This document shows positions 56,879-64,000 of a DNA stretch of 64,000 nucleotides, in pieces; the stretch's first letter is position 1, and the number at the start of each line of letters is the position of its first letter. Made by a program: the position numbers and the translations under genes. Below the pieces are notes generated by a model. That model was not told where the DNA came from, did not search any database, and saw only the letters and a list, made by a program, of their open reading frames with translations. The stretch comes from Alteromonas sp. ASW11-130 (GTDB lineage: Bacteria; Pseudomonadota; Gammaproteobacteria; Enterobacterales; Alteromonadaceae): positions 1 through 64,000 of the forward strand of contig NZ_JAPFRE010000015.1 of assembly GCF_026183735.1 (NCBI RefSeq), read 5' to 3'.

Positions 56879-58726
56879 TCACTTAGAATGAAGTTCAACC
56901 GTTACTGGTAGTTGTCCCTTCGGCTCGGTCGTGCCCAGTAAAACCTCTACTATTGATTCATACACAGCACCTGAAGCAACGTTGTTGCGTACTTCAACAT
57001 TGTAACCATAGGTAGCCAAAGCTGAATCAATGTAAGGCGCAAAGTCAGAAACAATATAGGGCGCTCGCAAGGCTACGAAAATAACGGGAACATTATTGGC
57101 TCTCGCATTCTGCATAGTTGACAATATCCATTCGTGTTGTTGTTGGTTACTCGCCCGTTTTATCAGCACGTCTGTGGGATCCATCCCCCCCATCTCGTAG
57201 GCTGAATGCAAAGGGGTAATATCGCCGACAACAAGTACTTTGTTTTTGGATACGTGAATTGGCTCTGCTGGAATTGCAGCCAAACTTGTACAATTAATTT
57301 TAACCGCGCTACTGCTTTTTTTGACACTGCGGATAAATGCATCACATCTGGCTTTATCCGGCATAACTACTTCCCAACCCTGCTTTTCTGATAGCGGCAA
57401 TATGTCATTATCAGTTAAGCGCGTAATAGAATGTTTGGCGAGTTGTTTTTCAAGCTTTTTATTGGCTTCTATAGGCAACAAATCTTTAGCTTGTTTAATT
57501 CTTTCTTTCTTTGATTCATTTAAGATGCGTCCGACCTCAAATTGTTGTTTTAGCTTTTTGATGCGCGAGGCAGATTCTAACAATTCTGTTTTGTCCAGCT
57601 TACCTGACCTTAACGCTTGGACAAGTCGCTGCTGCCATTTCCAAAAACCTTTAATGTCAGACTTCGTTCTTATCATGTAAGGCATGAGCGCGATATCAGC
57701 CCCGGCTTTAAATGCATGTAACGCGGCATCGGCCTGGGTGAAAAACTGTGAAATTGCCTGCATGTCTAGTGCATCTGTTACAATAACACCCTCGAACGAT
57801 AAGTCTTTCCGAAGTAAGTCATAGAGAATTTTCCGAGAAAGCGTGGCGGGAACGATGGTTTTTTTCCCCGTCTTTGACATTATTTCGCTATCGTCAAGCG
57901 CCGGGTATTGAATATGCGCACTCATTACCATAGCCGGCGGGGTTTTACTGCCAATAATAGTCCGGAAGGGAAAAATGTCTTTGGCTTCAATCTCTGTACG
58001 AGTATGATCTACACGGGGTAGCCCTGAATGACTGTCTACATGGGTATCTCCGTGCCCCGGGAAATGTTTAATCGCACTGATTAGATGTTGTTGTTGAAAG
58101 GCCCTTACCGTTGCCAATCCTAGCTCAGCCACTACGGCGGGCGACTCACCATAACTTCTCACATTGATCACCGGGTTAGCGGGATTTACGTTTACATCAA
58201 CATTGGGGGCAAAGTTGACGTTTACCCCCAATAAATTCATTGCCTGTGCGATTCCAGCAGCTACAGAGGTAGCATATTCAGTACCAAATTTTTCAAATGT
58301 GGCACCTATGGCCATATTGCCAACAAAACGCGTTGTGATCTGATCCGGGAAGCGGGCTACCCTGCCACCTTCTTGATCGACAGCGATAAAAAGAGGGGGC
58401 AAGCTGTGCTTTTGCATTAGGGCTTGCATGTCATAAATAAACGTAATCACTTGTTCAATGCTTTGGATATTCTCCGAAAACAAAATAACGCCACCGATTT
58501 GCCCTGTAACTAGAATATCCGCCACATCGTCCGTGAGACCTAATACAGGCTCGTTACATGGCCGTCCGGATATTTTTTCAGCACAATAATAACGAAAATC
58601 CAGCATGATTTTTTGACCAATCATATGCTCGTAGCTTTCTTCTGAGCTGTTCGCTAAACCCTGTTTTGTACACAATAAAAGTAAAAGTAAAACTAAAGTG
58701 GAAATGACAAACGATAATGGCTTCAT
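56879..58726 (-). CDS. Exported GH3 beta-N-acetylglucosaminidase (NagZ-type)
   Basis: 615 residues. Glycoside hydrolase family 3. Signal peptide with a Leu run, cleavage near GLA. Catalytic domain: AVDQEGGRVARF, NFAPNVDVNVNPANPVI, the NagZ-type acid/base loop SAIKHFPGHGDTHVDSHSG and nucleophile Asp318 in GVIVTDALDMQAIS. A C-terminal domain of about 200 residues follows (VLVVGDITPLHSAYEMGGMD, NVPVIFVALRAPYI). This two-domain, exported layout resembles B. subtilis NagZ (YbbD), not the short cytosolic NagZ of E. coli. It would release GlcNAc from wall fragments, with NamZ removing MurNAc. Confidence 0.92.
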   Translation of the reverse strand: MKPLSFVISTLVLLLLLLCTKQGLANSSEESYEHMIGQKIMLDFRYYCAEKISGRPCNEPVLGLTDDVADILVTGQIGGVILFSENIQSIEQVITFIYDMQALMQKHSLPPLFIAVDQEGGRVARFPDQITTRFVGNMAIGATFEKFGTEYATSVAAGIAQAMNLLGVNVNFAPNVDVNVNPANPVINVRSYGESPAVVAELGLATVRAFQQQHLISAIKHFPGHGDTHVDSHSGLPRVDHTRTEIEAKDIFPFRTIIGSKTPPAMVMSAHIQYPALDDSEIMSKTGKKTIVPATLSRKILYDLLRKDLSFEGVIVTDALDMQAISQFFTQADAALHAFKAGADIALMPYMIRTKSDIKGFWKWQQRLVQALRSGKLDKTELLESASRIKKLKQQFEVGRILNESKKERIKQAKDLLPIEANKKLEKQLAKHSITRLTDNDILPLSEKQGWEVVMPDKARCDAFIRSVKKSSSAVKINCTSLAAIPAEPIHVSKNKVLVVGDITPLHSAYEMGGMDPTDVLIKRASNQQQHEWILSTMQNARANNVPVIFVALRAPYIVSDFAPYIDSALATYGYNVEVRNNVASGAVYESIVEVLLGTTEPKGQLPVTVELHSK

Positions 58727-58793
58727 TACTCTCTGCTTGTTAAATGAAATTTAGTCACGCAAGGTTTCAAACTTAATTGTATGACAGTATGAT

Positions 58794-58811
58794 GACTTGA
58801 GCGCTCAGGTC
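58794..58811. promoter_or_regulatory. Palindromic operator-like site upstream of the GH3 gene
   Basis: GACTTGAGCGCTCAGGTC is an 18-bp palindrome with one mismatched pair and a perfect TGAGCGCTCA core centred on CG, as in LacI-family operators. It lies 68 bp upstream of the GH3 start, between the divergent GH3 and small-ORF/ggt genes. Confidence 0.5.
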
Positions 58812-58872
58812 TTCGTGGTCAATAAACCTGGCCAGAATAGCAATTATATCTATTCGAGTGCCAGGAGATTCT

Positions 58873-59022
58873 ATGCAAAGGATGTATATCATCCCACCAC
58901 ACTGCTATTACTGTATATGCAAATGCTGTAGTGAGAGCTCCCTCACTCGCATTGAGAAACCACTGCTGCATGAATTAAGGGCGAGTGGACTAACGTTAGT
59001 GATTTATTTGTTACCAGCTTAA
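58873..59022 (+). CDS. Small Cys-rich ORF upstream of ggt
   Basis: 49 residues, starting MQRMYIIPPHCYYCICKCCS, with Cys at 11, 14, 16, 18 and 19. AGGAG sits 5 nt before the ATG, which is unusually good for a chance ORF. The stop is 18 nt before the ggt ATG. It could be a leader peptide that senses Cys supply, a small metal-binding protein, or chance. No homologue is known to me. Confidence 0.4.
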   Translation: MQRMYIIPPHCYYCICKCCSESSLTRIEKPLLHELRASGLTLVIYLLPA

Positions 59023-59040
59023 TCAGGATTGAATAATTTT

Positions 59041-60726
59041 ATGCGCTTATTTGCACCCTTTTTGTTTGCATTAACTCTTACCAGCTGTGCTGCTAATGAT
59101 TCAAAAACTCTCCTATATGAAGAACACGCGGTTGCGATGCCTGATACGTTCAGTGCAGAAGCCGCGATGGACGTGCTGTTAGAAGGGGGCAATGCGGTTG
59201 ATGCGGCTATTACTGCACAATTCGTACTGGCGGTTACTTTACCGGAAGCAGGTAATATTGGCGGCGGTGGCTTTATGACGTTACTGATGGACGGTGAGCC
59301 GTCGTTTCTGGATTATCGAGAGATGGCGCCTGAAAATGCCACCCGCGATATGTACCTTGATGAAAACGGAGACGTCAAAACAAATGACTCCCTATACGGA
59401 GCACGCGCAGCAGGCGTCCCCGGCACGGTTGCAGGCATGTGGGCCGCTCACAATCGTTACGGTACGTTACCATGGGCACGTCTTTTACAACCCGCTGTAA
59501 CTCTGGCAGAAGAAGGCTTTAAAGTACCACAGGCATTAGCGGACAACGTTGTGTGGTATCAAAAGAAATTAGCGGATAAAAAGTTGGCGAGTAATTTTGA
59601 TCGATATTTCGGTCACATGAAAGCGAACGAAACTTTTCGTCAGCCAGAACTGGCGAGCACGCTTAGGCGCATTCAAGAGGATGGACGCGCAGGATTTTAT
59701 GACGGAAAAACCGCTCAGCTTATAAACACCTATATGCAACACAATAATGGGCTGATCAACGAAGCTGATTTAAAGAATTACGAAGCAGCGTGGCGCGAGC
59801 CTCTCATAATTGAGTGGCAGGATTATCAGGTAGTCACCTCCCCGGCCCCTAGTTCAGGAGGCGTAGCGGTTGCTCAGATTTTGGGAATGTTTGCACAACG
59901 GGCGGATGATTTTGAAAAGCTCGAACACAATAGCGCTGAGTACCTCCATCTTATGGCAGAGATCAGCAAACGGGTATTTGCTGATCGTGCCCAATATATG
60001 GGCGATCCCGATTTTGTTAACGTGCCGCAGACCAAGCTTATTAACGATGAGTACATTCAATCTCGTGCAGCAGAAATTAGCTTAAACGCTATTTCTGCAA
60101 CAGAATCAATTAGACCTGGTTTGCAAGAAAGTGAAGATACTACCCATTTTTCGATAGTTGATAAGTGGGGCAATGCTGTTGCTAACACCACTACTATTAA
60201 TTTGAGTTTTGGAAGCGGTGTAGTAGTAGATGGCGCTGGCTTTTTGTTAAATGATGAGATGGATGATTTTAGCGCTAAACCCGGCGTACCAAATTTCTTT
60301 GGCGCAGTGGGTGGAAAAGCGAATGAAATTCAGCCTCACAAGCGGATGCTTTCTTCTATGACTCCCACCCTTGTGCTGAAGGGTGATACTGTGAAGCTGG
60401 TTACAGGTTCGCCCGGTGGTACTACCATTATTTCATCCGTTGCTCAATCTATCTTGTCTTCACTTTATTTTAATTTAGACGCAGATCAGGCGGTGAACCT
60501 GCCGCGTTTCCATCATCAATTATTGCCTAAAGACACCATTCGTGTTCATCAGGGGTTTGACGAAACAACGTTAAAAGAACTGAGTGATATGGGGTATGTA
60601 TTAGATAAACGTCGATTCGGTGATCTGCAATTAATTAAGCGCACCGCAACGGGTTTGGAAGCCGCATCAGAAGAAAACGGCCGGGGACGAAGTCTGGTGA
60701 TAGAAATAGATAATCGTAAAAATTGA
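59041..60726 (+). CDS. ggt: Gamma-glutamyltransferase, lipoprotein
   Basis: 561 residues from ATG 59041; a TTG four codons earlier is open but abuts the AGGA site. Ntn hydrolase that self-cleaves and hydrolyses or transfers gamma-glutamyl groups, for example from glutathione. N terminus MRLFAPFLFALTLTSC ends in the lipobox LTSC, so it is probably membrane-anchored in the periplasm. Seen: EGGNAVDAAITAQFVL, GNIGGGGFMTLLMDG, the cleavage-site Thr in TTHFSIVDKWGNAVANT, DEMDDFSAKPG and LVTGSPGGTTIISSV. The heavy and light chain regions are both complete. Confidence 0.94.
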   Translation: MRLFAPFLFALTLTSCAANDSKTLLYEEHAVAMPDTFSAEAAMDVLLEGGNAVDAAITAQFVLAVTLPEAGNIGGGGFMTLLMDGEPSFLDYREMAPENATRDMYLDENGDVKTNDSLYGARAAGVPGTVAGMWAAHNRYGTLPWARLLQPAVTLAEEGFKVPQALADNVVWYQKKLADKKLASNFDRYFGHMKANETFRQPELASTLRRIQEDGRAGFYDGKTAQLINTYMQHNNGLINEADLKNYEAAWREPLIIEWQDYQVVTSPAPSSGGVAVAQILGMFAQRADDFEKLEHNSAEYLHLMAEISKRVFADRAQYMGDPDFVNVPQTKLINDEYIQSRAAEISLNAISATESIRPGLQESEDTTHFSIVDKWGNAVANTTTINLSFGSGVVVDGAGFLLNDEMDDFSAKPGVPNFFGAVGGKANEIQPHKRMLSSMTPTLVLKGDTVKLVTGSPGGTTIISSVAQSILSSLYFNLDADQAVNLPRFHHQLLPKDTIRVHQGFDETTLKELSDMGYVLDKRRFGDLQLIKRTATGLEAASEENGRGRSLVIEIDNRKN

Positions 60727-60770
60727 TAAAATTAGCGTCTTCTGTCGTCACCTATGACTGCTAATCAATA

Positions 60771-61187
60771 TCAGGTAGCAAACAACTGATCGATTGAGGC
60801 GAATGCTTTGAATTCCAAAGCATTCCCTGCCGGATCAATAAAGAACATTGTTGCCTGCTCACCTGGTTGATCTTTAAATCGGATATAGGGTTTGATGACA
60901 AATGCGATGTGCGCATCTTCCAGACGGGTGGCGAGTGTTCGCCACTGCTGCATAGTCAGTACAACCCCAAAATGCGGCACGGGCACCTGATGATTATCCA
61001 CCCTATTGAATTCAGGAAGCGATGGCATGGACTTCACTAAATGAGTGACCAGTTGATGACCAAAAAAGTCCCAGTCAATCCAATGCTCACTGCTTCTTCC
61101 CTTATCGCAGCCTAATAGGCCACCGTAAAACTCTTCTGCTGCTAATAAATCATCTACTGGAATGGCTAAATGAAACGGTTGGGGCAT
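60771..61187 (-). CDS. VOC/glyoxalase-family protein
   Basis: 138 residues. Vicinal-oxygen-chelate fold: FHLAIPVDDLLAAEEFYGGL, LLGCDKGRSSEHWIDWDFFG, VPHFGVVLTMQQW and FFIDPAGNALEFKAF with the metal-ligand-like His and Glu. Probably a dioxygenase- or lyase-like enzyme; reaction unknown. 17 nt after the aldehyde dehydrogenase gene on the same strand, so likely co-transcribed. Confidence 0.88.
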   Translation of the reverse strand: MPQPFHLAIPVDDLLAAEEFYGGLLGCDKGRSSEHWIDWDFFGHQLVTHLVKSMPSLPEFNRVDNHQVPVPHFGVVLTMQQWRTLATRLEDAHIAFVIKPYIRFKDQPGEQATMFFIDPAGNALEFKAFASIDQLFAT

Positions 61188-61204
61188 CGCTACTTACCTA
61201 TGAG

Positions 61205-62605
61205 TTAAGCTAACTTCTTCAATACCGCCAGTTTCCATTTTTTAAACGGCGCGTAACGCACTGGCACATCGAACTTAAATGAACGCTTCATTATACTTTT
61301 CAAATGACTAAAAGTATCAAAACCCGCTTTACCGTGATAATTACCCATTCCGCTATTGCCTACTCCACCGAAGGGTAATTCAGGATTTGTCATAAACATC
61401 AGGGTATCGTTCACACAAACACTACCTGCACTGGTTTGTGCAAGCACTTGGTGTTCAAACTCTTTTCGCTTAGTAAACAAATAGAGAGCTAGCGGTTTCG
61501 GCCGTTGATTAATATAGCCAATTGCATTCTCAATTTTTTCTACCGTGACAATTGGTAAAATGGGACCGAATATTTCTTCCTGAAGCAATGGATGAGTATC
61601 ATCCGCTACTTCAACAAGTGTGGGTTCTAGTTTGTTTTGTTGCTCATTTTTATTTCCACCGTAGACTATCTTTGCATCATTTAGGTAGTTTACAAGCCGA
61701 AGGAAATGACGTTGGTTAATAATTTTCCCGTAGTCATTATTGTCTAATGGGTTATCACCATATTGCTTTTTTAGCACCTTCTTTAGTTCAGCAATCAAGG
61801 CGTCTTTTAAGGATTGTTCAACCAAAATATAGTCTGGTGCAATACAGGTTTGCCCGGCGTTCATCCATTTACCCCAAACAATTCGCTTAGCCGTGGTGCG
61901 CAAGTCCGTTTCGCCGTCTACAATACAGGGGCTTTTGCCACCCAACTCTAACGTAACGGGGGTTAGGTGTTCAGCCGCCGCTCGCATAACGACCTTGCCC
62001 ACTTGCTCGCCACCCGTATAGAAAATATGATCCCACTGCTGAGCCAATAACTCAGTGGTTTCATCTTTCCCCCCTTCAACCACCTGCACAGCATCTGTAT
62101 CCATGTATTTGGGGATGAGTTTGGCAATCAAGGAGGAGGTGGCTTCAGCCAGCTCAGAAGGTTTCAATACGGCACAATTTCCTGCCGCTATTGCCGCGAT
62201 GAAAGGGGCTAACAACAATTGTAAAGGGTAGTTCCACGCACCAATTATGAGTACTGTACCTAACGGTTCTGCATGTAAGTAACTTTTTCCGGGTTGTGCT
62301 ATTAATGGTGTAGATACCTTGCGCGGTGCGCTCCATTTTTTCAAATGGGCCAGGGTATGCTTAATATCGTTCTGTAAAAAGCCGAATTCGCCAAGCCAAG
62401 ACTCAGTCTGACATTTACCTAAGTCGCTTGCCAGGGCTGAAAAAATTTCTTTTTCGTTTTCGTCCAATAGCTTTTTCAATTGTCCTAGCTGTTGTTTACG
62501 CCATGATAAAGCGCGCGTTTTACCCGTAAAAAAACAGCTTCTAAGTGACTGTTGAATATCACCAGCTTTGCTGATTTGAAACGACGGAACAGAAGAAACG
62601 GTCAT
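61205..62605 (-). CDS. Aldehyde dehydrogenase (coniferyl-aldehyde/class 3 type)
   Basis: 466 residues. NAD(P)-dependent oxidation of aldehydes. Seen: GTVLIIGAWNYPLQLLLAPF, LELGGKSPCIVD with the general-base Glu, GKWMNAGQTCIAPDYILVEQ with the catalytic Cys, EEIFGPILPI and NPELPFGGVGNSGMGNYHG. Length and the NYPLQL wording are those of the class 3/coniferyl aldehyde dehydrogenase branch. Actual substrate unknown. Confidence 0.93.
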   Translation of the reverse strand: MTVSSVPSFQISKAGDIQQSLRSCFFTGKTRALSWRKQQLGQLKKLLDENEKEIFSALASDLGKCQTESWLGEFGFLQNDIKHTLAHLKKWSAPRKVSTPLIAQPGKSYLHAEPLGTVLIIGAWNYPLQLLLAPFIAAIAAGNCAVLKPSELAEATSSLIAKLIPKYMDTDAVQVVEGGKDETTELLAQQWDHIFYTGGEQVGKVVMRAAAEHLTPVTLELGGKSPCIVDGETDLRTTAKRIVWGKWMNAGQTCIAPDYILVEQSLKDALIAELKKVLKKQYGDNPLDNNDYGKIINQRHFLRLVNYLNDAKIVYGGNKNEQQNKLEPTLVEVADDTHPLLQEEIFGPILPIVTVEKIENAIGYINQRPKPLALYLFTKRKEFEHQVLAQTSAGSVCVNDTLMFMTNPELPFGGVGNSGMGNYHGKAGFDTFSHLKSIMKRSFKFDVPVRYAPFKKWKLAVLKKLA

Positions 62606-62684
62606 AGCGTTACCGATATACTTATGGCGAAATGGGACTATCAGTATATCAGGGAAATAATGAAGAAAAAGTGGGTTGAATAGA

Positions 62685-62714
62685 AAGCTCCTCCAGCGGG
62701 TGCTGGAAGAGCTT
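62685..62714 (-). terminator. Hairpin after purA, likely terminator
   Basis: Arms AAGCTCCTCCAGC (62685-62697) and GCTGGAAGAGCTT (62702-62714) pair over 13 positions with one mismatch and a 4-nt loop, 5 nt past the purA stop. On the minus strand TTTCT follows, a weak uridine tract. Confidence 0.55.
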
Positions 62715-62719
62715 GGAGA

Positions 62720-64000
<1,281 letters not shown>

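Overview
The window looks like chromosomal DNA of a marine gammaproteobacterium of the Alteromonadales (Alteromonas/Glaciecola-like). Pointers are the spc-alpha ribosomal operon order, a MotX homologue (sodium-driven polar flagellum, Vibrio/Alteromonadales type) beside rnr-rlmB, the ubiD-fre pair, a secreted S8 protease with a PPC tail and many cell-wall scavenging enzymes. This is inference from gene content; no 16S gene is in the window.

Layout. 1-340: minus-strand promoters and antitermination leader of an rRNA operon whose 16S gene lies outside the left edge. 503-11421: cell-surface polysaccharide region: an exported protein built of 15-residue repeats, a GT2 glycosyltransferase, rmlACDB for dTDP-L-rhamnose, and an 1195-residue protein with three glycosyltransferase-like domains. 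11573-16050: decayed insertion sequences (IS66, IS256, IS3) around an intact nucleotide-sugar dehydrogenase gene, with a second IS256 relic on its other side. 16171-24678 (minus): spc and alpha operons, rplN to rplQ, with the alpha-operon S4 target and a likely S8 target; the S10 operon is not next to rplN. 24889-28738: hybrid histidine kinase and secreted subtilase. 29251-33989: rlmB, rnr, motX and small proteins. 34067-37858: ubiD, fre, a periplasmic binding-like protein and small frames. 38375-41802: GbsR-type regulator with a bd-type quinol oxidase.

42081-45099 is a tightly coupled three-gene unit: N-formylglutamate amidohydrolase-like protein, DUF1704 zinc peptidase (QEGLA family) and GshB-like ATP-grasp ligase. 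It looks like a make/trim system for an unknown amide- or glutamyl-linked product and is the best candidate for poorly described biology here. 45213-47872 holds a decayed gene, a GNAT, a DUF1428 protein, a macro-domain hydrolase and a YitT membrane protein.

47888-60726 reads as a peptidoglycan-scavenging neighbourhood: BadF-type amino-sugar kinase, diguanylate cyclase, alanine racemase, sodium:solute symporter, NamZ-type exo-muramidase, FAD/Fe-S D-lactate dehydrogenase-like enzyme, exported GH3 NagZ-type glucosaminidase and a gamma-glutamyltransferase lipoprotein. Two LacI-type palindromes lie in it. The window ends with a VOC protein, an aldehyde dehydrogenase and purA (5' end cut by the right edge).
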